NCBI GenBank assembly: GCA_963971575.1
Contig: OZ020616.1
Location: forward strand, 27,818,306 to 27,882,305
Direction: 5' to 3'
Source: Liopterus haemorrhoidalis
Taxonomy: Eukaryota > Arthropoda > Insecta > Coleoptera > Dytiscidae
Length of the DNA: 64,000 nucleotides
Below are positions 1 through 8,544 of this stretch, piece by piece; within the stretch, counting starts at the first letter, position 1, and each line of letters begins with the position of its first letter. Below the pieces are notes generated by a model. The model was not told the origin of the DNA, ran no database searches, and saw only the letters and a list, made by a program, of their open reading frames with translations. The position numbers and the translations under genes are program-made.

Positions 1-368
1 AAATAAAAATACAAGGTCGAGTTAATAAACGAACTGAAACTTTAGTTATTAACAAATGACTAGAATATATGTATACAAATTTAAAAGGCTATTTTTAAGG
101 ATTACTCATCGTATAATACGATTATTTTACATACAAAATTTTCAGTATTGAGTTTTTATAAGATTATAATAAAGCAAAATTTATCTATTGTGTATTGCTT
201 TTGTTGGGCTATATTTTTATTGGTTTGGGGGAATCGGTTCGTTAATTTGTCGTTTTATTAACTTTTTTGGGCAGAATTTTCCAACCTCAGAGGGAATTCT
301 AGGGTTTCAGGTGGAGAGTTAAGGTTTAATAAAGCTTTTGTAATATTAAAGGTATATTACTTCGAATA
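1..368. other. AT-rich DNA, nothing recognised
   Basis: No coding-like frame, terminal repeat or RNA signature was found before the retrotransposon fragment that starts at 369. Confidence 0.5.
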
Positions 369-550
369 ATGTCGAAAATTCGATGGGTAGATAGAGTGAC
401 GATCGAAGAAGTATTGCGGCAAATGGAAGAGAAGAGATGTTTGGATTGGACATATTATAAGGTACGACTGGTGAAAATGATACTGGAAGGAACAGTTAAG
501 GGAAAGAACAGTGGGGTAGACCAAGGCTAGAGTACAAGAAACAGATATGA
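369..550 (+). pseudogene. non-LTR retrotransposon reverse transcriptase, C-terminal tail (frameshifted)
   Basis: The frame from ATG 369 reads MSKIRWVDRVTIEEVLRQME and continues with an LVKMILEGTVKGK stretch. This is the RW-DRV-NEEVL ... LEG-V-GKR pattern seen at the extreme C-terminus of many insect endonuclease/reverse transcriptase proteins, just before a GRPR motif. In the starting frame the stop falls at 528-530. The expected GRPRLEYKKQI followed by TGA (548-550) is present in the next frame, so one indel separates the halves. The catalytic endonuclease and polymerase domains are absent, which is usual for a 5'-truncated LINE insertion. The family match is made from motif memory; the exact clade is not determined. 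This is a dead fragment with no likely function. Confidence 0.6.
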
Positions 551-919
551 ATTGCAATACGTACGTGGAACTAAAGAGACTAAAGGATGATCTACAATTG
601 ACATAGACGTAGAATTCTACGTCTACGTGAAAATATAAGTAATAGGAAAATGCATGCTACGGTTTCCAGTCAGACGAAGATGGACGTTGCGTAGAAACGT
701 TCACGTAGAATATTCATATTTATATATTTTACGTCTACGTTTTTACGTCCGACCAATAGGAAAGAATAATAGAAAATGACAAAACATACTCAATATGTCG
801 TATGTACGTAGATAGAACCAGTCAACATTTGTTAGGTTTACGGTATTGATGATTATAAGGGAAATAAATAATTACCATGGTTAGGTTATTGTTTAATAAT
901 TAATATATATTGTTTAATA

Positions 920-2212
920 TACAAGGTGTCTCAAAAGAAATTTTATATTTAGTGGATCGATTAAAAAAAAAGTAAGCCGTATATAGAAAAAATGTTTATT
1001 AATTATTAAAATACACTTTTTGTGGATTTATTTCTTAAAAATAATATCGTCTAAATGTAGACCCTCGCGTTCTCGGCACTCATTTAATCGAACAGTAAAA
1101 TTATGGCAGGGATAGCTGCCATTTCGTGACGGATATTTTCTTTCAAATGCGCCAGTGAAGTCGGTTTATTGGCGTAAACTTTAGATTTAAGATAACCCCA
1201 TAAGAAAAAGTCCATAGGGGTTAAATCTGGACTGCGTGGAGGCCAATTTATGTCACCTCTCCGGGAGATCAATTTGCCTGAGAAAATTTCACGAACACGT
1301 GGCAGAGACATATTGGACGTGTGTGAAGTTGCTCTGTCCTGTTGGAACCACGTTCTTTGGTTATAGCCAGGAAAGTTTTGCAAGTTCAGGTACCAAGAAG
1401 TTGTCTAACATCTCCACATAACGCTCTGAATTCACTGTAACTGCACGCTCCCTTTCGTCTTCAAAAAAGTAAGGGCCGATAATTCCTCGCGCCGACTTCG
1501 CAGCCCATACGGTCACTTTAGGCGAATGTAGAGGTTTCTGATGTTTGCGTTTCGGATTCGTTGCACTCCAGTAGCGGCAGTTCTGCTTATTTACGTGGCC
1601 ATTAAGATGAAAATGAGCTTCATCCGAAAACAAAATGTTGGTAAACGTTGAAAATCGCTCAATCACCTTATTTACGAAATTAAGCCTGTGATTGGCATCT
1701 TGGGGCTTTAATTCTTGCACCAATTGAATTTTGTAGGGGTGCAGCTTTAGGTCTTTGTGCATAATGCGATGTAATGATGATCTATGCACATTTAAAGCAC
1801 TTGCGCGTTTCCGAATTGAAAGGTTCGGGTGGTCACGAACAGACTGATTAACATTCTCCACGTTTTCTACCGTTCTTGATGACCTAGGTCGCCCGGATTT
1901 TGATTTATCCAGCGTTGTACCAGTCTCTTCAAATTTTTTAACCCAATGTCGAATGAGAGGAATGCTTGGCGCATCATTTAAGTGGCGAAAACCTCGACTA
2001 CTGCAGAATTTTCTACGCGCTACTGTCGCCGAATCACCGTTTTTGTAAAACTCTCGCACGCATAACGCGCGGTCTGCTCCCGAGAAACGCTCCATAGCGA
2101 CTGAATTCCCAAGAGCCAGGCTACCGATTGACATAACCCCCGCGCCCCTCGGATACGGTGCGTTCACGCAGTAAGCTAAATAAATATAAAATTTCTTTTG
2201 AGACACCTTGTA
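920..2212 (-). mobile_element. Tc1/mariner element, DD41D type, nearly intact
   Basis: Perfect 32 bp terminal inverted repeats at 920-951 and 2181-2212 begin TACAAGGTGTCTCAAAAGAA and are flanked by TA on both sides (918-919, 2213-2214), the standard Tc1/mariner target duplication. The element is 1293 bp and carries one transposase gene on the minus strand. TIRs identical over 32 bp suggest recent insertion. It sits inside the older Harbinger-like element, giving a relative age order. Confidence 0.92.
1084..2134 (-). pseudogene. mariner-like transposase (DD41D), one frameshift
   Basis: This encodes a Tc1/mariner DDE transposase that would cut and paste the surrounding element. The most plausible starts are ATG 2134-2132 (MSIGSLALG) or ATG 2095-2093 (MERFSGADRALCV). 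The frame that extends upstream into the TIR begins at GTG and is unlikely. The N-terminal part is a DUF4817-like helix-turn-helix region (REFYKNGDSATVARRKF, then HWVKKFEETGT), followed by a GRPRSSRTVENV linker and a second HTH ending HRSSLHRIMHKDL. The first catalytic Asp is in ILFSDEAHFHLNG (codon near 1622-1624), the second in WFQQDRATSH, the third in SPDLTPMDFFLWG. Counting residues between the last two gives 41, hence DD41D, a spacing known for rosa/Visitor-type elements. Near 1379-1383 a single-base shift breaks VPEL from QNFPGYN; the rest, to the stop at 1084, is open. All three catalytic acids are preserved. Confidence 0.88.
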
Positions 2213-2688
2213 TAATAGATAAACAAATTGTAGAAAGTTTTCGGCATACAGGGCCGCAGAGTGTGCACTGCCGCAGTAGAGGGCAATCTTTTGAAAACTT
2301 GCGCACGGGCAACATTCGGTTCGATTCTAGAAAAGCCGGTCTTGTGTATGTTTGCACACGGGCTGTACCAACGTGGCGGCCATGGTTGCAAAATTGGTCT
2401 AAACTACCATCGTGCTTTAGATATTCTGTGTTTATGACGTTGTTTGTGACGAATTAGCATAACAGTAACAATAAAAATTGCTAGCATTGCTAAATCGTCG
2501 TCCATATTATTTGACGAATACATGTTATTCGACACTTTTTAAGAAACTTCTTTTACAAAGAGGTTAACTTAAAGAGTTTTGACACGATTTTCTAAGTTTA
2601 TTGGAAACCAAAGCAACAAAGTCTACGTTCTACGTTCTACGTTTTATTTCTACGTTCTACGTCTACGTCAATTGGAAACCATCCTTAA

Positions 2689-4354
2689 TTGAGAACAGGT
2701 AAGCATGGAGAAATGCTGAAAAAAAACCTATGGGTTGAAAACTTAAGGAGGAGGAGGATTGTTTGAATACACCTTTCAGTCAGATAATCCTTGAAAGAGG
2801 AAAATTACATTCTTACATAAATATGGTGAAAAGCGTGAATGGGGAAAAAGGATTGAGAATCACTGCTCTAACTAAACTAAATAATTTGCTCAAATTTGAG
2901 TTCTGGATTTGGCAGACTTCCGTAGACCAACTTTAATCTATAAAATCTCTCTATTCGAAAAAAATGAGACAGGATTTGCAGTCTTCTGATATTCAAAATA
3001 TGATACCGAACTTGATGATTAATTTTATTTAGTGTTTATAAAATTTCCCGTCAACATTTACCCAGCTTGTTACATATTAGTACACCTCAGAAAATAGTTG
3101 CATTGCCAGACATGCACAGCAGTTCTACGTAAGAACTCAATATAGGCAGACGTTTTCAGTTAGCTAAGCAACCATTATTATTTGCCTGTGTTCTTTTCTT
3201 TGTATAAAATGTATACAGTTTGTGTAATGATTAATATATTTTTGATAAAAATTACTTTATATAATTGTTTTGGTGGATGTAAACAGATTTCCCAAATATA
3301 TCTTATAGCTTTATTTAAGTAACGGCTAGTAGGATTTTGGTTAAATCTATTATTCAGGAGTAATTTACTACTATAACAAAGTCTAAGAAAATATGATCTG
3401 TAGAATATACGAGATAAAAAATACGCGAACTTCGTGCGTTTTATATGTCTTAAAAAGTGATAAGGAAGAATAGCGACTTTACATTATGCAGTTGTTTTTT
3501 GTGAATTTGCTGCAGTTGAGTTTGGTTCGCTAAGTTATTTCATCCGATTTTTACAGCGATTTTTATAATTAGATTTTCTTCACTCCGGTGATTTTTTAAA
3601 GATGGACCTAATCGAAGAGTCTGTGTAAAATTTTGATTCAAACTTCGAAAATAAGCGAAATAAATTCTTGAACTTTTGAAAACATCTTTTAGAGAAGATA
3701 CTGTTAGTCGAACTACGTGTTTTAAGTGGTTTTGGCGATTTAAAGATAATAGAAGTTCAATTTTGCCAAGAAATTTTGACTAATGTCGACAATCAGGACA
3801 ATGCACTTCTTGGTGACAAACAAAGTCCCGAGCGTAGCCCATCCAAGGGTTTGTTAAAAAGACCTCATTTTCAAACGATAGAATTGATTGAAAAAAATAA
3901 AAATCTGAAACTGATTTTAAATCGATTCCAAAAATGTGTTTCTAGAAGTGGAAAAGATGCTGACAGCGATATGTAGCAGCAGAAGATGATACTTTATATT
4001 TAATAAAATTTCCAATGCGCAAAACTTTTTTTATATGCTATTATAGATCGTTTATTTTAACTTAATTTTTTTACAAGCAAATTTAAAATTAACAGAAATT
4101 TGCTTCATGCGCATTTATGTCTTAAGTAGAAAACTATGTAGATCAGATCATAAATAATCTTAGGATAATTTTTTAATAAAGAAAGACTAGAATTGCCGAG
4201 GAGTGGTCAATTTAAACTAACTAGTCTACGAACTCTATTAATAGTCATTAAAACTTCCAAAGTTTTCAACAAGTACATAACATCCTTGAACTCAACTCAG
4301 CTAAATACAGAATATTTATAACATAGTACTACCACAATTATTATTTTTAGTAAG
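2689..4354. other. AT-rich spacer with one small unassigned ORF
   Basis: No TIRs or recognisable family. The 66-codon frame at 3776-3976 is annotated separately. A CTGCAGTTG-rich stretch at about 3490-3530 shows no further structure. Confidence 0.4.
3776..3976 (+). CDS. small unassigned ORF (66 aa), doubtful
   Basis: I do not recognise this frame. It encodes a charged, Ser/Lys/Asp-rich peptide (MTNVDNQDNALLGDKQSPER, later SPSKGLLKRPHFQTIELIEK) with no membrane segment or low-complexity tract. The composition looks more protein-like than most chance frames in this AT-rich window, so it could be a leftover exon or part of a transposon gene. No splice context, partner or homologue can be shown. 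It ends at TAG 3974-3976 and an AATAAA lies shortly after at about 4002. Chance occurrence remains the simplest explanation. Confidence 0.15.
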   Translation: MTNVDNQDNALLGDKQSPERSPSKGLLKRPHFQTIELIEKNKNLKLILNRFQKCVSRSGKDADSDM

Positions 4355-4440
4355 TCTGTCTGTTCGGGAGAAATTGTGGCCAAACGGTTGGAATTAGAAA
4401 GTTGAAATTTGGCATGCTTGAACAACTCTTTGACCAACAT
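4355..4440 (-). repeat. dispersed repeat motif (CATGCCAAATTT ... GACAGAC)
   Basis: Read on the minus strand this has CAAGCATGCCAAATTTCAA, then TTTGGCCACAATTTCTCCCG and ACAGACAGAC. The same ordered words occur on the plus strand at 37745-37830 and 61695-61795. The shared order over about 90 bp indicates a dispersed repeat family of unknown class. Confidence 0.5.
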
Positions 4441-4548
4441 ATAAGAAAATATAGGAAATAATATAAAAATATCAAAAAGTAGTTTTTTTTTTAATTTCTT
4501 TTTTCCAAAACACATACTCACACATGTCTCACATACTATAACTTAGAG

Positions 4549-4591
4549 CAGAATTTTCCAAATATTTAGACTAAATATTTGAAAAATTCTG
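4549..4591. repeat. near-perfect inverted repeat (hairpin)
   Basis: Left arm CAGAATTTTCCAAATATTTAG (4549-4569) pairs with the right arm 4571-4591 with one mismatch and a one-base centre. No terminal repeats or gene accompany it. Confidence 0.7.
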
Positions 4592-5140
4592 AATAATGCA
4601 CATTAATGTAAACAGAAATAGTATAACAGGAATTTTAGATTTGATTATTTTTTTGAAAGATATGGAATTTTTTTAAACGTCGTGCACCAGACGTTTGTTT
4701 TGACGCGCGTGCATCTCGCAATTAAGTACGCAAGTCTCTAGGTGGGTTATTTGCACGTGGATTATTTTTTCGATAGTTATCGTATTTTATGATTTTTAAT
4801 ATATACCCACCACTTGTTGTCACTTGCTAGATACCTGCAAAACCCTGAAATATGTGACAATTCACACTTCACATATTTTTTGTATGTAAATAAATAGCAG
4901 TTATACAGATTTAATTTTATCTAGTTAATAATTGTTTTGTCAAAAGGCATTAATTAAATCTAGTTTTACCTAGTAAATGATAGTTCTAATTGATTTCTGG
5001 ATTTAACAGTAACATATTTATAAATAAGGATAATAAAGCCGGTTGAAACGTCACGCCAACCACTTGCCTTTCATATCATGGCGGAGAAAAAGAAACAGAG
5101 ATCTTACTCTCTCTGATCTATGCTCGATTTACGCAAAAGA
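4592..5140. other. AT-rich spacer
   Basis: No gene or element is recognised. It ends at the ATT microsatellite. Confidence 0.4.
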
Positions 5141-5162
5141 TTATTATTATTATTATTATTAT
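5141..5162 (+). repeat. (ATT)n microsatellite
   Basis: Seven consecutive TTA/ATT units. Short trinucleotide runs of this kind often mark the 3' tail of a SINE or LINE insertion, but no such body is identifiable upstream. Confidence 0.85.
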
Positions 5163-5199
5163 GAGTCTTAAAATTAAATTCTGTCAGAAATCGATCTTG

Positions 5200-5764
5200 A
5201 CGAAACTGGAACCGGTTTCAGGTTTAGCTAGTTTCAGATACCCGACCCTAGAACCGGGTATCCGAAACCAGGTATTCGAAACGGGGTATTTAAACCGGGT
5301 ATCGAAATCCGGGTATTCTTCAAAAATAATGAGCAAAAACAACAAATCTGAATTCAAGTGAGCAAAATAAAAAGAGGTTTATATCCAGAACCAGGTATTC
5401 AATACTGAGTATCCAGAACCGAATAATCGGAACCGGATATCCGAAATCAGGTATTCGAAACGGGGTATTTTAACCGGGTATCGAGATCCGGGTATTCTTG
5501 AAAAGTAATGAGCAAAAAAAAACAAGTTTGAATTCAAGTGAGCAAAATAAAAACAGGTTTAAATCCAGAACCGGATATACAATACTGACTATACAGAACC
5601 GAATAATCGGATCCGGATATCCGAAACCGGGTATCCGAAACCGAATATCCGAAACAGCGTATCCGGAACCGCGTATCCGGAACCAGGTATACGAAACCGG
5701 GTTACACGGTTTTACCCAAAAACCAGAACGGTGTTCCCGAAAAACCGTTTGGTTCCCAACTCTA
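5200..5764. repeat. hAT-like terminus built of GGGTATCCGAAA repeats, with a 179 bp tandem duplication
   Basis: Dozens of variants of CCGGGTATCCGAAA, GGTATTCGAAACGGGG and CCGGATATCCG fill the region. A longer unit of 179 bp starting GGTATTCGAAACGGGG at 5271 is repeated from 5450, including the intervening AT-rich text with GAATTCAAGTGAGCAAAATA. The right edge on the minus strand reads TAGAGTTGGGAACC, matching the TAGRGATGGG ends of the hAT-type elements at 42016 and 43490. I infer a subterminal repeat array of a non-autonomous hAT element whose left end was not found. Confidence 0.6.
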
Positions 5765-5767
5765 GTA

Positions 5768-6627
5768 TCAGGTCATCAAGGATGAAATTTGTAGTTAATA
5801 ATATCTATTGCCAACTTTAACAGCTTATTATTTGACATTGGCTTAATGTTATACCGTTCTTTTTTTTGTTGGAAAGTTACACATCTCGCCTGTTTAAAGA
5901 AATCATTGTATGCTCTAAAATATATCAAAAACTTTTTTTTTAAATTAATTTTGTTGAAAATGGAAAGGTTCGAAATTCGCACTTCTATTAAGTACGAGTT
6001 TTTACGTGGAACTATGGCATCGCAGATCGCGTGAAACATTAATAGTGAATTTGGCTCTAGTGTTACTACACAGCAGACAATATCAAATTGGTTCGCCAAA
6101 TTTCGTACAGATAACTTAAAAGCCAAACAAAAAAAAAAAAAAACTGGCTCATCGATCACAGCAGAAATATACTCCAACCAACTGGACGAAATAATGCAAA
6201 AACTTAAAGAAAAACAGCCTAGATTGGTCAACAGATCGAGTCCTATCTTATTGCATAATAATGCTAGACCACACACTGCACAAATGACTGTGGCAAAACT
6301 ACAGGAATTGGAGTTGGAACTTCTTCATCATCCCCCATACTCACCAGACCTGGCTCCCACTGACTACCACTTCTTCCGCAATTTGGACAACTTTTTAATA
6401 GGAAATCAGTTTAATTCCGGCAATGTTGTAAAACTGGCCTTCCAGGAATTCATTGACTCTCGTCCGCCAGGGTTTTATACCACCGGCCTGAACAACCTGC
6501 CGCTTAAATGGCAAAAGTGTATAAACAATATGGGTGTATACTTTGATGAATAAAATAATTCTTTATATTTGTAAGTTATCAATCAACTTTTCCTTTTTTT
6601 CTACAAATTTCATCCTTGACGACCTAA
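5768..6627 (+). mobile_element. mariner-like element (DD34D lineage), deleted and dead
   Basis: Inverted ends at 5768-5794 and 6601-6627 (27 bp, two mismatches, core GTCATCAAGGATGAAATTTG) are flanked by TA at 5766-5767 and 6628-6629. At 860 bp it is shorter than a typical 1.3 kb mariner because the middle of the transposase is deleted. It inserted next to the hAT-like array edge at 5764. Confidence 0.85.
5960..6553 (+). pseudogene. mariner transposase (SETMAR-like), internally deleted
   Basis: This is a remnant of a DD34D mariner transposase. The start MERFEIRTSIKYEFLRGTMA (ATG 5960) is followed by an in-frame TGA at 6032-6034, and the frame then continues with TTQQTISNWFAKFRTDNLKA (helix-turn-helix region). 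After a poly-Lys stretch from a run of A at about 6127-6141 it jumps to the C-terminal half, so the block with the first catalytic Asp is missing. The second catalytic motif, normally HDNARPH, reads HNNARPHTA, which puts Asn in the catalytic position. The third, YSPDLAPTDYHFF, is intact, with 34 residues between the second and third positions. The C-terminal NNLPLKWQKCINNMGVYFDE precedes TAA at 6553. Nonsense, deletion and catalytic substitution together make it inactive. Confidence 0.88.
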
Positions 6628-6629
6628 TA

Positions 6630-8284
6630 GAAATCAAATAGATTTTTTATATGCAAAAATATGAACGTTGTTGTGTATTATCTATTTATAAAATTTTGTT
6701 AATATTATGTTAGAGTGTTCTTAACTTCTCAAGTGGTATTGAAGTGTAGTTGTTATAAATTGTAACATATTTACAAATAACATGTAACGGTAGCAGTAAA
6801 AAAAACTTAATAGGTAGTCATTAGGATACATTATTGTACACATACTCATAAATAACTGTTTTTTCCAATATGACATTATTTCGATTTGTTTTGTTAAACA
6901 CAAATAAAAGTAATACGTACCTAAAAATAGTAGTTGTATAAAAGTACTCCAGTTAAATGCTATTTTTGAACTGATTTCCGAAAGTGTCATGAATAATAAG
7001 TGGAATAAATTCAATGAATAAATTGGTGTTTTCACAGTTTATGGGGAATATTATTTAAAGTTTACATTATTAACTTTGACCAATAGTATATACACAGGTG
7101 GTCTTAATCACACTACAGCGTTAAACTTTTTACAAATCAAACATAAAGCATGGAATATATGAATTAACAACAAAAACAATTTTAATGCCGCATTTTAACT
7201 CTGCAAGATGCTGTAATTGCTACAAATTTTATTTAAATGTGTATTATATATAAAAGCTCTGTGTTTGTCCTTGTGTAACGCTCGTGGTATGGAGCGAGGA
7301 TGCAGACGTGCGAGGTCATAAATGCTGACTGGAATGGGGACGAAATGCTCGACGCCTGCTCTCTGAGAAGTGAAAATCCAGTCCAGTCCAGTATGTTGAG
7401 ACGTACCTTGCATGTATCTATATTGGCTTAACGGCTCGTGACTATTAAATAGAGGCCTTCTTTGTCTTTTAGAAGCTTCTTTCCTTCTAGGATAAAACTT
7501 TTTATTACGAAATAAATAGTTTAATTGTGCTTTTACATTCGTACCATAAATTATACAAATGTGAATATTTTATTCAAAATAAATAATTAAATGAATATTT
7601 GCGCCAAATTAATACACAATTTGCGTGTTGAATTCTAAATTTTGTTTGAGAAGGCCCTCGCCATCTCTTGAAAACCGCCACTGTTTATCATTAATTTAAT
7701 TTTACGTGCTAGAAATGAACATGTGGGATAATTTCTATCTGAGTCAGATCAAAGAGACGGAAAACAATAGAATTAAAATTGCTGAAAGTGCAGCGCAAGG
7801 AAGGTTACTGAAAAGTGATGATTTACTCACGGTGCGCACTCCGAATGTTTTCTTAGAAGTGGCTAAGAAGCAAATAATTTTTCTTGGGGATCTCAGAAGC
7901 ATTATTTTTTGCATGGGCCAAGTCTATGCTTAATTACAAGACAAATGTCTTGTAATGTCTTTAATAACGTGTTTTTTTGAGTGACTGGGGGCTGGGATCA
8001 AGCCCGTGAACCTCTCTGAGTGAACGCCTATTTCAAAGATAAGTTTTTTAAAGAAATATTTGAAAAAGATTAAGTTTATTAAGTTTATAAGGGCTTGAGA
8101 TTGACTAGTATAGGTACATATGGTCCTAGATATTAACTGTGCTAATTTAATTTATCAATAAATTAATAAAATACTTTCGTAGATATTCTGCTACGGGTTT
8201 GCTAGTTTGAATATATTATGTACAAGTAAAAAGAATATACACATTTTGAAACTGCGGCATGTTTAATTACTAGTGATTAATTAC
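6630..8284. other. AT-rich spacer with one small ORF and a short hairpin
   Basis: No element boundaries seen. An ATTACAAGACA / TGTCTTGTAAT hairpin (11 bp arms, 2 nt loop) lies at 7933-7956, immediately after the stop of the small ORF at 7706-7933. Confidence 0.4.
7706..7933 (+). CDS. small unassigned ORF (75 aa), doubtful
   Basis: Family not recognised. The peptide (MLEMNMWDNFYLSQIKETEN ... KSDDLLTVRTPNVFLEVAKK) is mixed in composition and predicted-helical by eye, with a hydrophobic C-terminal stretch IIFLGDLRSIIFCMGQVY. There is no signal peptide. It could be a relic exon or transposon fragment. The stop TAA overlaps the left edge of a perfect 11 bp hairpin (7933-7956). Nothing else supports expression and chance cannot be excluded. 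Confidence 0.15.
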   Translation: MLEMNMWDNFYLSQIKETENNRIKIAESAAQGRLLKSDDLLTVRTPNVFLEVAKKQIIFLGDLRSIIFCMGQVYA

Positions 8285-8375
8285 TAGTTTAACCCATTAT
8301 CGGATACCCGGTTCCAGATACCCGATTTTGGATACCCAGTTCGAAAGGTATTCAGAACCAAATAATCCCGATACC
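8285..8375. repeat. short copy of the GGATACCCGGTTCC repeat
   Basis: CGGATACCCGGTTCC, AGATACCCGATTTTGG, GGATACCCAGTTCG and TATTCAGAACCAAATAATCC match words of the array at 5200-5764 read in the opposite orientation. It is a truncated copy of the same hAT-like terminus. A further hAT-type end, CAGTGTTTCCCAATC, lies at 8459. Confidence 0.6.
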
Positions 8376-8544
8376 GGTGGTTTTTTGGATCTTGCAATAA
8401 CTGGCATGGTTGATTTCTGACAGTACATAACCCACAGGTTATGATGGAAAAAGCTACAGCAGTGTTTCCCAATCTTTCTGGAATCGAGTCCTACTTTTCT
8501 AGTATCTAACCATATCCAATCCATTGTATAACAAGGCATTTTTT

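Larger units (their letters stand above)
584..2685. mobile_element. PIF/Harbinger-like DNA element with TAA target duplication, interrupted by a mariner
   Basis: The left end AGGATG (584) and right end CATCCT (2685) are inverted, and each is flanked by TAA (581-583 and 2686-2688). A 3 bp TAA duplication is typical of PIF/Harbinger insertions. The ends continue as imperfect inverted repeats containing AATTGACGTAGACGTAGAA-like sequence, and ACGT/CTACG boxes recur at about 600-750 and 2610-2670. Without the nested mariner (920-2212) the element would be about 0.8 kb. No Harbinger transposase or Myb-like gene is visible, so it is non-autonomous. The GC-richer 2215-2457 part holds an open frame of no recognised family. 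Superfamily assignment rests on TSD length and is inference. Confidence 0.5.

Noticed and set aside
2158..2457. 99-codon open frame across the mariner right end
   Set aside because: It crosses the mariner TIR and target site, so it cannot predate the insertion. No domain recognised.
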